Of a stretch of DNA of 64,000 bases, positions 24,176 to 36,135 are shown in pieces. How positions within the stretch are numbered: position 1 is the first letter of the stretch; each line of letters starts with the position of its first letter. Origin of the DNA: Epinephelus fuscoguttatus (Eukaryota; Chordata; Actinopteri; Perciformes; Serranidae); the NCBI RefSeq assembly GCF_011397635.1, contig NC_064759.1, positions 23,398,428-23,462,427 of the forward strand, written 5' to 3'. A program made the translations under genes and the position numbers. The notes beneath the pieces are model-generated. The model ran no database searches and was not told the DNA's origin. It saw nothing but the letters and a program-made list of their open reading frames with translations.

Positions 24176-27100
24176 TTTTGTTGCTGCTGCATCCCAACAC
24201 TGTCACTGTCCTTCCAGACACTGTGTAACTGTATGCAGAGCAGAGAGAGCAGGCTCTGTTGGTTGTTGTTTTCTCTGTTCACCGGGAGGTTGCAAAGAGC
24301 AGATGTCCGTCTGCACTGTGAGCTGCCAAGAGGGTCCGGAGCGGAGCAGCCACAGACACAAGGGCCCAAATGGTGTGACAAAAGATGTGCAGGAAGCCCC
24401 TCTCCGCCTGGGTGAGCCACAGAGAGGGTCTCCCTTCTCTGCCAGCCTGCAGGGACACTCACAACACGAGCCAGAGTGGTGGCAGCAAAGCCATGTGTTG
24501 CCGGCTGGGACGCATGGTACACCCAACACTCATATTCACACAAACATAAATACACATGCATATGCAGGAATGTGCAAATGCAGGCCAATCCCATCCTCTT
24601 CCGCCGCCGTCGATGCACACTCACACCTGCACATTGCACTCAGCCTAAAACAAACATTAATGCCCCCCCCTTCATATAGATAGCCAGTCAGCTATTTCAG
24701 GGTCACTTTTTTTTTTTTTTTTGCAAATGAGCTGCTGTCTGTGACACAAAATGTGGTGACATGAATATTAATGATGTAAATATAGTAGGAAAAATAGCAA
24801 ACATAAATAACCATATCTATCATCTGTCCATCTATCTGTCTATGTCACAATCTGACTTGGAGACGGGTGCCATTTTTCCTTTGAGGTCATGCAGTGTGGC
24901 CTGAAAGTGTTCCAAGCACAGGTGTGCAGCATGGCCTGTACTGAAGGGGTGCGCTGAACCATAAACGATGATATAAATGTCTGGCAAATAAAATGGCTAG
25001 TTAACAATCTTTTGACTGCTCTAACCTCTGAGCCTTTGTCGGGTATCGATCAGGCAGCTGTTCCCGGCTTTGTCTGGCAGGACGGGAGCATCTGGTTCCT
25101 CCTGGGATGAATGGAGAGAGCCGCCAAAAAACTTTTCTTCTGCTTTTCAAGTTGTGTCCGTCGGGAGCAAAAAATCAGAACAAGAAGCCGTTCATCACCC
25201 CCCATAGGTCAAAAAATTATATATTTATTACCTTCACATGAAATAGAATCATAAAGTGAGCTTGTCAAGGCGCTCCAGGCAGTTTGAAAGCTTTAATTTT
25301 AAGTGTTATATTTAACAACCCCGGCAATGGCTCCTTTGTTCACAGTTGCCATGTTGTTGGTTTACATGGAAACCATGTAAATGGTAATTTGGATGGACAT
25401 AATTTGCCTCCCTATATTAAGATAATTGTATGTTAAATGACGAACATCCTCAGATTTGCAGTGGGTGTCATGTGATGGGTCCTGTCACGCAAATATGTCA
25501 AGACAGGGTGCTAATGATCTGTCTCAGCACCTGTCAGTCAGAGCACGCCTGACGGCAGCAGCAGAGAGATTCTCTGGCCAGGACTTTATAGCCTGGGTTA
25601 TATGGCTGCCAGTGCTGCCCTCCTACTGTTAAAGCTCAGCACAGTCTATCTCTTCTCTCACCAAAACTCTGTCTACCAGGGTGTCTTGAATTCAATTTTA
25701 ATAATTATAAGGTTTTAAAAGTCATTAAATTGTCCTAAATTTGAATGCGTGAGGTCTTAATTGCACCAAACATTTTACTTAATTTCATTTAATCATCTTT
25801 TAATTTCTTTTTTTGTTGACATGAGCTGTGTACAAAGTCCACATTTCTGATGTTAAAATCTTTAAACCTACCAGCGAATCTAATGCTGGCTTTTTACTTT
25901 ATACTTGCACTAACTTACTCAATCTAATATCCATATTCCTACATAAAATGTATCTCTATATAGGAGTACATGTATACAGTTTACCTTTACAGTTAACAAA
26001 CTAATGCTTGAGTAAGAAAAAGATGATTTATCAACAAAGATCAGTCTTAAATTTGGTTAAATTATCTTGAAAAGCATTACATTTAACTGTCTAATACCTG
26101 GAGATACTCTGGTCTACCTATTGTCAAAATAAACTTAGCTGAATATTTAATTTCAGCATTTGTTGGATAGCCTTGTTGAGTGTTATGATCTGTAGTGCAG
26201 ACCACTTGTTCGCCTAGCTGAGGTGATAGATTGCAGCGTTTCAAACACAGGCTGTTTATGATAAACAGAGATAACAGTGTATTTTGCCGCCATTTGCCTT
26301 GACTGCTACATCTGTGGGCCATGAGGTCTTCTTATTGACTTTCACTGAGCCCAACATTGCACTTTGTCAGTGTGAGCGGCAGTCTAAGAGACAGGCGGGC
26401 GAGGCAGTCATACAAAGTGAAGTACTTAGGATTAGCCCTGGCTCTTCAAGTTTCAGTAATTATCCTCCTGGAGGCATTCTTGCTGTGTTGGATAATAATG
26501 GAAGTCCGGGTGTACGCCTGTCACCTCTCAAGTGTGGGTGGAGGAAGCCAACGAGAGGCGCAGGACAGAGAAATGTTTGCTTTTTCTGTTATGTCATCCG
26601 AGGAGCACAAGAGTATTGTTGTTGTTGTATTGTTCCCCCGAGCAGAGACGAAGCTTCGCAAACACACACACCGATTCTTCTTCTGCTTAACACGTGAGAC
26701 ACACAACTTGGAATCTTTTCAGCTGTGGATGTGATAATGAAACATGTTCTCCAAAGGTGATAATGTGTTCTGAGATCAGGTGTAATTACCAAGTGTCAGG
26801 CTTGTGTTTTTGATAAACATATCTGTTAAAACACACAGTTGCATTATTTGTTGACAGTGAGTATCATCTGATTGGCGTTGATTGCATTTGCAAGCTGCAC
26901 AAATATGTGATCTTTCTCCTCCTCATGTGTTTTTTTTCCCCTGTTGCGGACGTGTTGCTTCAGTTTGTTTATCACATTATCCTTTAAGTTTCATTCAGAT
27001 GCATGTTGGAATAATGTAAGAGGCCCTTCTATCCAGCAGAGGAAACACAATGCTTTAATTAAGAGTCAGTCCGATTTCCCAGAGGGGAGATTGTCTTCTT

Positions 27101-27513
27101 CCATTAACTTAGTTTATCATATAATAAAGAGGTTGCCTTGTCCTTCTCTACCCAGACAATTGGTTTTAATCAGCCAGCAGGCCTTTCATGGCTGATAATT
27201 TATGCTAAATTGACAAGGGTGGAGGATATCACAGAAAATCATTATGACAGGGCTCAGGTCACTGCCTGTCACCATCTTGTTTTATCCCGTCCATGGAGCT
27301 CACAGACAACAACAAAATTCTGAAGTAAATGGGATGGATATATTAGCCTGGGAGACCTCACGTCCTCAAAAATAATTATATTGTAGATATATATTTAAAT
27401 ATACTGTAATAATTATGCATCAGGTGATGAAGTTTTGGGCACATTCAGAGTTGCAGAAGCCAGTGACGACATAGGTTATTTTAAAGTGAAGGGATGTGTT
27501 CATTATCTGCAGA
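24176..27513. other. Gene-free desert segment
   Basis: No recognised gene. Contains a T run at about 24,707-24,722 and a CA-rich patch near 24,520-24,560. Open frames up to 189 codons occur because stop codons are sparse in GC-rich parts; none shows similarity or splice structure. Confidence 0.4.
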
Positions 27514-28218
27514 CAGTGCATGGGAGTAACTAGTTACATGTCACAGAGTTACGTAATTAAATTACAATGTAAATGTAGCTGTTACAGTCACTGGGAAATA
27601 TATGTTATTAAATTAGTTAGTCATCAAAATGTTGGTGATTACAAAATGGCTATATTCGGGTATTGGCAAAAAGCTAATATAATATTACACTCATTTTGTT
27701 GCTTTGCATCTTTTCACAGTGCAGGAATAACTTTGTTTGGCACAGCCTACTTCTAGACGTTTTCAAAATGATTTAAAAACAATTTCAGAGAAGTAATGAA
27801 AAGTAATTTAATCTATTAGGTTACATTTCTTTGACGTAATTAAAATAGTTACATTACTTATATTTTAAACAGGGTAAGTAGTTAGCTGTAACCTAGTAAT
27901 ACTCAACTTACTGCTTGATTGACATTGGGATTTTGTTTCATATTTTGAATGTAAATAAGGTGCCAGAGTGCTTAAAAAAAAGCAAGAAAAAAAGTGCCAG
28001 GAGGAGACCCCTGATCCCCCGACAGAGGTCCAGGCTAAGCCCTGAATGCTCTCAAATCCTAGAAACGCCCCTGCATACATCTGACCTGCATGGGGCTGCT
28101 GCAACTCAAGTTGTCTTGTTTATATATTTGTTTATCTGATTAATATTAGGAATGTTTGTTTATTCCTAGTTTCTCTCCTGTAACTTGTTACATTTCTAAT
28201 GTAACCTTCCCAACACTG
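27514..28218. mobile_element. hAT-like element with CAGTG ends
   Basis: The left end CAGTGCATGGGAGTAACTAG and the complement of the right end, CAGTGTTGGGAAGGTTAC, are matching imperfect inverted ends followed on both sides by GTTAC-rich sequence, typical of a common fish element. The interior (about 27,960-28,090) is different, GC-richer DNA that may be a nested insertion. No 8-bp target duplication is recognisable and no transposase frame is present. Confidence 0.5.
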
Positions 28219-29394
28219 TGAGTAAACAAAACCTGGACATTAAGTTCTAACTGGAAAATATATTTTACAGCTTTAATTAGTAAAATCTGACAGCAAAAGA
28301 ATCAACAGGTTATTCTACTGATAATAAAATGTATTAATATCATGTATGCGTGATCTGCTACTGACGCGCTAATTTCTGTGTCAAAAGAAAACCACAACAC
28401 ACAGCAACAGATTATTCCGGTGATTGTACGGTCAAGAATGTCTGTTTCGACTTTGCTTTTTAAGTGCGGACTGTGTGAAGTGTGAAAGTACAAATTGTGA
28501 TTTGAAGTGAAGGGGGGTGGCGGGGCGGTGGGGGCGAGGAGAGGGAGAGGCAGGATGAGCACGAGGAGGAAGCAGGGACACACTTCTCGCCTTGCAATTT
28601 AATCACTGTATACCCAGGGAAGTATTGACAGTTGTCCTGTGGAAGCTATTAAAGTTGCTGTCCAAGGTTAAATGAAATTGCAGTTTATCAAGGCAGCATT
28701 GAGAAAATAAGGGAATCTGTTCATGGCTGTTGATTAATGTGGAGCGTGATCAACACAAGGGGTTCATTAAGCTATACATCACCAGGGTAATTTAACATGT
28801 CATCGCGCCTGCTGTCGCTCCCCTTCACACGTTCTGTGCGTCGTGTATGTGCGGCGTACATGTGTGAGCGTTTGCGTGTTGAAATCAGGAACTCTGACCT
28901 CGCATTTCAAGACGTGATTGTGCCTGTGCGCCTTTGTGTTTGCATGATCAAAATTTCAGAATCCCTCCTGTTGCCACACAGCATGTCTCTCTGGAGACAG
29001 GTATCAAATGCAACCCTTCTGTTGTATGAGAGCTGAGTATAAACATAACATGATATGATTTAATTCATGTGCCAGTATTCAGTCAGCCTGGAGGGGAACT
29101 CCTGTCACTGTCATCCAAAATGGTTGTGATTTTAACTCAAATCAGACTTTAACAAGAGCCTGTTTTTCATCCTGATCGTCAGCTCTTCTTATCCTTTTAT
29201 CAGCGTACTGTTCATCTCATCACACCACTCCTTTGATCACTTGTAGTTGCACAGCAGCTGACAAGCATACATAGAGGTATGCTAATCAGGCCTGGGACCT
29301 GGAGCTGTGTTTTTTTTTTTTTTTTTTTTGCCTGGTGGATTTGTTTACTGGTGGATAATTGATGGTGCTTGAGGGACAGGCGTGAGTCGGACAT
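28219..29394. other. Gene-free desert segment
   Basis: Contains a G-rich stretch at 28,511-28,545 and a T18 run near 29,312. No coding sequence recognised. Confidence 0.35.
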
Positions 29395-29520
29395 GAATCA
29401 CAGGCGACATGGCTCATGATAAGGAGCTGAAAGTCGCCTGTAATTAAGCCGGGCACTAGAGACCAATTGTTTGCAGAATGATTTGGTCGGGGCTAATTGA
29501 CACTAATTGTTTAATCAGAT
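29395..29520. promoter_or_regulatory. Candidate enhancer with clustered homeodomain cores
   Basis: Within about 75 bp lie TAATTA (29441), CAATTG (29464), CTAATTGA (29493), CTAATTGT (29503) and TTAATC (29511). The block is moderately GC-balanced, unlike the AT-rich flanks, and lacks repeats. This density is typical of developmental enhancers, but conservation has not been tested. Confidence 0.35.
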
Positions 29521-30047
29521 TTTCTTCCCCTCCATACTGCAAGCAAGTGTGCTCCACACCAGCACCTCGTCCAACAATGCGGTGAAAGAAGCTCTTGATA
29601 TGAGATTCTTGAGGGGGCTGGCCGTGGTTGGAAATCTAGACATGTGTTTATGACATCTCTCAAATACTACAGAACTGTCACGCTTAGTCGTGTGTGCCAT
29701 TTACTACAAGTAATGCACGTGAACATGCATTTAACCCTCGTTTGGGATGTGGTATTTGACTCTGTATATATCATTTATCCCTTTATAGAGAAACTTGGCT
29801 TTTGAAGCAAGTATTTTAATATTACTGTTAGTGACAGGGACACAGAGCAAAGCAGCTCGCCCATGACATGACATAAAATGAGTAGTTGAAAATAAGAAGA
29901 TAAGAGAAAAATAAAGTCGGCATTGCATCCATCCCCAACCTTCATTACCTCCTGCAATCAGACAAAGGCAGCAACAGACAAATAGGCTATACAGACAAAT
30001 GGCAAGGTTATAAGAAGACTGACTTGCAGGAAGTGTCCAGAGACTGG

Positions 30048-30361
30048 CTAAGCTGATTTAGGAAATCCCTCTAATATGAAAGATGACAGTATAGGTCCAG
30101 TGTACTTTAAGTAAGGGTCCCAGACTTTATAAAAAGCCTCTACTGAGGAGTGAAGAGTCCAAGAGATATATTCACTGGGAACACACTGCCAAAATATTGT
30201 GCCAGGACTTTTTTGTCAGAGCAGCATCCATGGTCAAAGAGCAATATATTTTTTAGATTTAAGAGTCTCTTATGTTTGGTATTTGTAATATGACCACCTG
30301 GGAGACCCAGTAAGAGGCACATGGGGTCTAATTCTATTTGAGCACCAAATATAACACACAA
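30048..30361 (-). pseudogene. 3' fragment of a LINE (L1-like) reverse-transcriptase ORF
   Basis: Minus-strand frames read LDPMCLLLGLPGG and then KHKRLLNL; after a frame change, YISWTLHSSVEAFYKVWDPY, ending at a stop at 30,048-30,050. A PxLCLLG motif, a basic KHK stretch and an aromatic FYKVWDPYL-type ending are the C-terminal layout of L1-clade ORF2 proteins. The frame is broken and the upstream polymerase domain is missing, so it is a dead 5'-truncated copy. Confidence 0.5.
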
Positions 30362-30389
30362 TGTGATTTATAGTAAATTATCCCCAGCT

Positions 30390-30680
30390 GGCACCAGACG
30401 TCAATATGACTGGAAGACGTTGGACTCTTGCATCGGACAGTCGGACAAAGTTGTGTGGCCCTTAATGTTATGACATTTGCATTCTTTGGGTTTTGTTCTC
30501 CATACCTTACGACTAAATGTTATTCTACGCAGAGATGATGTTGGCATGAGATGTGTAGAAGATGTTGGATTTTGGTTATTTGACAACACAAATTAAAACC
30601 AACAAAATATCAGCAAGTATTCTACGCCAAATTGACTTGATTTTGGTCACCCAATGTCAAAACCAGCTAAAACAGTGCAG
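30390..30680. repeat. Degenerate interspersed repeat with GACGTTGGA-type motifs
   Basis: The segment repeats phrases such as AGACGTTGGAC, AGATGTTGGATTTTGGTT and GATTTTGGTCACCCAATGTC, resembling a common fish repeat built of related short units. Boundaries are unclear. Confidence 0.35.
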
Positions 30681-32110
30681 TAAAATTACATCACTACAAC
30701 TTTTAAAACCAGAAAAATACAACACCTAACAATAGTATGATATCCAAAATCTAAGACAGTGTCTAGTCTGATATCACAGTATTGTTACAGTATCGGTATA
30801 TTGCACAGCCCTTTTTATCTATATGTATTTTAGCAAATGAGAAACGTGATTGACAGCTCTCTTTTATGAACAGTGACATCACCCAAAAGTATTTTTGGAT
30901 GAAAAGGAGTTGATTGATCTTGTGCGCACACAGTTATTAGGTGCTGTGTTGTTGAACAGAGCAGATTTATGACATTTGGAAAAGGCTCATAAATTTGCAC
31001 AGTAATACCAGCGATCCTCCCACACTCGTATAGGAACTGTCCTGTTTAGTGTACGATTGCACAACAGCTGGATTTGCAGTCTGTTGCAGCACTGACGAAA
31101 TGACACTGCAGAACATTGCAATAGGAGGTCAGTTTGGAAGAATGGCAGATATATGTTTTTTTAAATACTTGTAATAGTTTGAGTGGGTGTCAACATCAAA
31201 GCTATAAGAACTGTATGGCTCATTTACCAAAAGTGTAACTGTAAGATGATAGCTTTTATTCTAGATCTGTTTTTGGTATTCCTTGATCCTCATGTTGTTA
31301 ACTGTGAAACAAGTGACCACTGGAGTAATGCCATACTCACTACATAAATGCTCTCACATAAATATTTGGAAATGAGCTGACACCAGTGAGATCGCTGTTC
31401 TTTTGCTGTGAATTCCTCTCCTAAAATCCAAGTGAGCACTCACTTATTATACATGATACTGTCCTGTCTGCACCCCAAATGTGGTTGATTCTATGTTGAC
31501 AAACAAATTGTGTTTTTATGTATGCTAAGCTAATTCAATGCTGCTTTTCCCACCATGCTCTCACTCACTCTGATTATTGAAAACATTCAAGAAATGAGGG
31601 ACATTTTGCCAAATTGGTGCTATTTGCATGTTGGAACTTTTCAAAGTTAAACTTTTTTCATCTTTTTTGAGCACCATAAATATAATAACAAACATTTAAC
31701 TATTAAAAATGTCTGATGGTCAATCTCAGGCCATGTTTAATGATTTTTCAATAGGTGTATCTCATTTAAGTAACAGGACTGAAGGTAACAGGACTGAGTT
31801 TTTAGCATAGCAACAGCAAATACATGCAATGTAGACACAAGACATCAGTGCCAATAGCATGAGAACACCTTGAAGTTACTTACCAAACCTCTGAGAAAAG
31901 CAATACGAACTATCTAAGAAATAATTACGATAATAGGAATGTACATTGGGATGGACATTCTGAAGACATACAATGTGTCAAAAATCCAAAAAATTAATTG
32001 GGAGACCTTACTTTTGGTCTTCCCATTCATGGATGTTAAAAGAGAACTGGATACACTGTTCATTCCCATGAAAGTTGCTTAGAGGTGCATGACATTTCAA
32101 CTGCTGCGTG
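30681..32110. other. Gene-free desert segment
   Basis: AT-rich sequence without recognised genes or repeat ends. Confidence 0.35.
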
Positions 32111-32119
32111 TAAAATTGC

Positions 32120-32678
32120 TAGCCTGGAAATCCTGACACAAATCTAGAAAGATTTAGGGTTTGGCTATGAGTAATGCAAATGGCACCAAGCATGCATTTG
32201 AGAATATCACTGCACGCAATTGGATAACACTAGGACCAATCAGAACAATACACGGGGTGATGTATCCAGAGCGCTACCAGCGGAGCTAACTGGTAGATTA
32301 GTCTCTTGCCATATCCGGTCGGCAAAACAGCAAAAACGCCCTTCTTGCAAAGGAAAGACTCAAGCGCCGTCTTCTGTTCCTCTTTTAGAGAAAAAGCCAA
32401 GTCTAACTCGTTCATTGTAGCAGCAAAAACCATTTCAAACAACTGGTGTTCATCCGTAGCCGTCTTGCAATGTTTACTGACTGATTCCGGACTTCGTCGT
32501 TGCAGCGCTGTCGTCATCTGTTTAGCTCGCCTCTGGCTTGCCTATATCAGATACACCAATATGATTGGTGCAGCTTGGCTCCAAGGGCATGGGTAATGAG
32601 CATCATTACTGATTGTCAGAGTGACTCGCTGAGCAAATTCAAATTGTTCTCTCGCGAGAACTCTGGATTTCTAGGGTA
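32120..32678 (-). mobile_element. Non-autonomous DNA transposon carrying a RecQ-helicase-like fragment
   Basis: Imperfect 14-bp inverted ends (left TAGCCTGGAAATCC at 32120-32133; right end on the minus strand TACCCTAGAAATCC, 11 of 14 identical) are flanked by an exact 9-bp direct repeat TAAAATTGC (32111-32119 and 32679-32687). A 9-bp duplication fits Mutator-like elements, but the superfamily is not proven. Inside, on the minus strand (32517-32230), an open frame of 95 codons contains SLKEEQKTALESFL followed by VFAVLPTGYGKRLIYQLAPL, the start of a RecQ/DEAD-type helicase core. The Walker A motif has GKR instead of GKS/GKT and the rest of the helicase is missing, so the fragment cannot be an active enzyme. 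Confidence 0.75.
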
Positions 32679-32689
32679 TAAAATTGCGG

Positions 32690-33014
32690 CAATGATCGGC
32701 AAAGCTTCCGCACTGTGTAGCCCATAGAGAAGGCACACTAGAGACTTCTGCCATCCAAGCCGGCTACTTCTGGTTTAATGCTCCATTAACTTGAATGGGC
32801 ATGAGATGTTTCAATCCTTCGGCTCTTCTCGACTTTCCAAATGTTATTGGACCAAAAAGATCACATTCTAATAGTGACAGGAGTCATTTTGAGGGGGTTG
32901 TGACGCTCATGTAAGTCAATGGGGAAAAGTCTTTTCGGGCCACATGGCATCATGTGACGGATGTAATTCCACTATTTGGCCACTATGAAAATTGGCTTCA
33001 CAGTCTAGTGCACT
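32690..33014. repeat. Unclassified interspersed repeat segment
   Basis: Phrases such as TTAACTTGAATGGGCATGAG and AAGTCAATGGGGAAAAGTC are, to my recollection, recurrent in fish genomes. It lies between two transposons and forms part of a 1.3-kb transposon island. No ends found. Confidence 0.4.
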
Positions 33015-33022
33015 TCTTAGAG

Positions 33023-33336
33023 CAGTGGCTCCCGACTGGTGGGTCGTGATCCCATTCAGAATGGACCACAAGGGACTTGTGAACATGTTAAGCTTGTAAA
33101 AAAACACACTTTATTTTTAAGTACTTAAACTTCCAGCACAGAGCTTTTATATTGAAGTGCCATTTTCTGCTGTACAGCGAGTCACTAACCAACAGCTATT
33201 TAACAGTGACAGCAAACTAGCTCAACAACATGGCCAAACGCAAGAATGACGCTGAATGTATTAGACTGTGGGACCTCGAACTAATGACTAAGGAATAATC
33301 TGGACCGCGGGGCTGGACCAGTTGGGAACCAACCTG
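33023..33336. mobile_element. hAT-like MITE
   Basis: Left end CAGTGGCTCCCGACTGGTGG; right end on the minus strand CAGGTTGGTTCCCAACTGGT. These are versions of the CAGTGGTTCCCAACTGG ends of hAT elements. The flanking octamers (TCTTAGAG and TCCCAGTC) agree at only four positions, so the target duplication is decayed or the edge is misplaced. Non-coding. Confidence 0.55.
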
Positions 33337-35062
33337 TCCCAGTCGCCTGTTCCCATGGCCTTCAGGAGACTCAAATGATGCTACTTCCTGTTTATCATGT
33401 GACTTGTGTAATATCCTTAATTTCAAAAGGAGGGAATGTGTCAGGATAACAGGGCTCAGTGAAAACCTGCGGACACCACAAAAATGTGTATTTTAACTTG
33501 CATATTATGAATTTCCAGGTACAAAAATGTATTACATGTTTTTATTGGAAATGGAGTCAAACAGTAATACAGAAAAAGAAAAAGATTTCTGAAGGACTTT
33601 CATCATTATATTTCATAGTGAAGTGTAGTGTTAGAAAGTGAGGATGGGCTAATCTTTTCAGTGTTCTAGCTTTTATTAAAATTTTACATTACGTGTCTTC
33701 AATTTGCAATTAGGACAATGTATGCACCCTTTGCTTGATAATATAATAAAGATACTTATAATGCATATTCATGCAAAAGGCACTGATTGTGTCTCTAAAT
33801 AAACACCCAGTAAAGTATATGTACACTTTTTGCCACGTTTCATTATCAGCATGTATTTCAGTGAAGACGCATTAGAAGTTGAGGCCGCAGCGCACGCGAG
33901 GAGCTTGTTTTAGTAAGATTAAATGATGAAGCGGAGCAGATAATTAGAGACAAGTCTTCCTTCTCTATCTGATTAAATCCAGCAAGTCTGAGTAACGAGC
34001 TGGTGATGGGTGGAGCTGAACACATGAACATGAGATCTAACATCATTACATTTAACGGCAATTAAACCTGTAGCTTTTTTAATTAACACAAACTATGATG
34101 GGAAATTAATGGTTATTACTCGGAGGCCAGCAGAGGGGAACATTGGATACTCCCTCACTTAATGTAAACCACACTGAGCAAGTGTGAAAAATCCCCAGAC
34201 TGTCCTGAGAGGTTCACATACAGCTGGTCATGATGATTACTCAGTGGTATAGATTTATTACAATATTCATCTCAATTTGTAAGCTACGGTACAAATGGCA
34301 AAGATAACCCACAGATTTTTTGATCATACATGTCTATGAGAGACGTGTAGTTTCACAACATGCAGGGGTGGAATTACAAAAAATAATATTACTCGCAACC
34401 AACAGCATCGTCCCATGTACATAGTGTTTTTTGTTTTAGTTTTGAGATATCCATCTATGAAATTTCAGCCACCACCTCAACATGATGAGGTGAATGGAAT
34501 TTCATTTCCCAAAACAATGCTGCCATTACTTGACATAAACCACAGAGCACACTGTCAACAGTTTAAATAAGGAAAGGGATGAATAAGGGAAGCATTTTGT
34601 GGGTAGAAAGAAGCACCATTTAAACTGTGGCACATTTTATACATGTGCTTTACTGTGAGCACCACAAATGAGATTCACATGACCTCACATGCCCACGGAT
34701 ATGTTACATTTTTACATTTCATACCTATTTTATCAACAATTCTAATCTGAAATAATTTCAGTTACATGTATATTCACTAAGTTTCTCAACAGGAGGAGGA
34801 GGGGATGGTGGATGATCTAAGATCTAGGCGAGACGACCATCGAGCCAAGCAGGCTGCCAAGCAGCACACCACTGTTCAAGACCAGTGACATTTCCAGTCA
34901 TGTTTGTGGCAACCAAACTGGGTATTTTAAGCCAGAACAGGATGTTTTTCCAACCCTTACCAAGTGGTTGTTGTAACTAAATCCAACCCCACGTTAACCG
35001 CAGTGTAGTCAAAACACCAAACCGAAATCTGAAATGTAAGGTAACATATGAAATGCACAAAT
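33337..35062. other. Gene-free desert segment
   Basis: No coding exon recognised. A block around 33,870-34,060 is less AT-rich and might be regulatory, but no specific motif cluster stands out. Confidence 0.35.
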
Positions 35063-35590
35063 TTAAAGGGACAGTTCACCCCAAAATCAAGAATACATAT
35101 TTTTCATCTTACCTGTTGTACTATTTATCATTCTGCATTGTTTTGGTGCGAGTTGCCGAGTGTTGGACATATCGGCTGTAGAGATGTCTGCTGTCTCTTG
35201 AATATAATTGAACTAAATGGCACTCAGCTTGTGATGCTCAAAGCCCCCAAATAATACATTTGAAAAACTCAACAGCAATGTCTCTTTTCAGAAATCATGA
35301 CCTGGTTACTCAAGATAATCCACAGACCTTGTTTTGAGCAGTTTCATGTAGGAACTATTTTCTTTCTACCAAATGACAACTGCCAAATGTATCCCCGCAC
35401 AGAAGGAAACGTGCATCTACTCATGGACGAGTGGCTCATGCTTGTTATAGTGTGAGATGTAAACATTAATGGTGTCCTCCTTGGCTGAGCTGTAACATAA
35501 GCTCGGTCATTGGTGCTAAATAAGCAAGCAGTAGATGCACTCTTCCTTCTGTGTGGTGTAGTTCGGTACAAGAAAATAGGTTCCTCTTTT
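35063..35590. mobile_element. Second copy of the AAAGGGACAG fold-back MITE, right arm lost
   Basis: It begins TTTAAAGGGACAGTTCACCC and shares long phrases with the copy at 8,647 (AACAGCAATGTCTCTTTTC against AACAGCAATGTCTATTTCC; CTCAAGATAATCCACAGACC against CACAAGATAATCCTCAGACC). It additionally holds an inner hairpin: AGGAACTATTTTCTTTCTAC at 35350 pairs with sequence ending at 35585, and GTGCATCTACT pairs with AGTAGATGCAC. The outer right arm with its terminal GTCCC is absent. Confidence 0.65.
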
Positions 35591-35769
35591 GGTGACTGGG
35601 TTGCCTTTGTATTGGGGCAAAGGCAGAAATCACTGAGTCACAGATATCAAAAAACATTGACAAATAAATACAAAACTAGGTTTGCTTTTTTTTTTTTTAC
35701 TTAAGTTTGATTTATTTGTGACTAGATAATGCTAGAGGTCAGTCATAAAATATGTTTTTGTTAATTGGA

Positions 35770-36135
35770 GCAGTCTTTGAAAGTAACTAAGTACATTCTC
35801 TCTACTTCTACTCGACTACATTTAACACAGAAATGTTGTACATTTTAACTGTACTGTACTATTTACCAGCTTTAGTTACTTGTTACTTTTCAGATCAGTG
35901 TTATATATACGACACACATGATCAATTTATAAAATATGATGCATTAATTCAGATCGAAGTAACCAACAGTAGGCTACATTGAGCAGTTAAAAAGTGCTTA
36001 TTATATATGAATACATCAGTAACAATATAATGATGTCACACTGACAGGGGCCATTCTGCGTCAGGTGTACTTTTACTTTTGGTACTTTAAGTATATATTT
36101 ATTTGCAAAAGTACATTTATACATATTTTATGGTG
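35770..36135. repeat. Degenerate fish repeat with AGTAACTAAGTAC motif
   Basis: Phrases AAAGTAACTAAGTACATTCT, CTTCTACTCGACTACATTTA and TTTTGGTACTTTAAGTAT match a widespread fish repeat made of AGTAC-rich sequence. No clear ends. Confidence 0.45.

Noticed and set aside
24070-24639. 189-codon minus-strand open frame
   Set aside because: Its C-terminal part is a translation of the GATA microsatellite and the rest has no similarity I recognise.
26284-26734. Overlapping 137- and 125-codon plus-strand frames
   Set aside because: Two different frames are open over the same DNA with no similarity in either; composition effect.
32230-32517. Real RecQ helicase gene
   Set aside because: Only the N-terminal core is present, Walker A is altered, and the fragment is enclosed by transposon ends.
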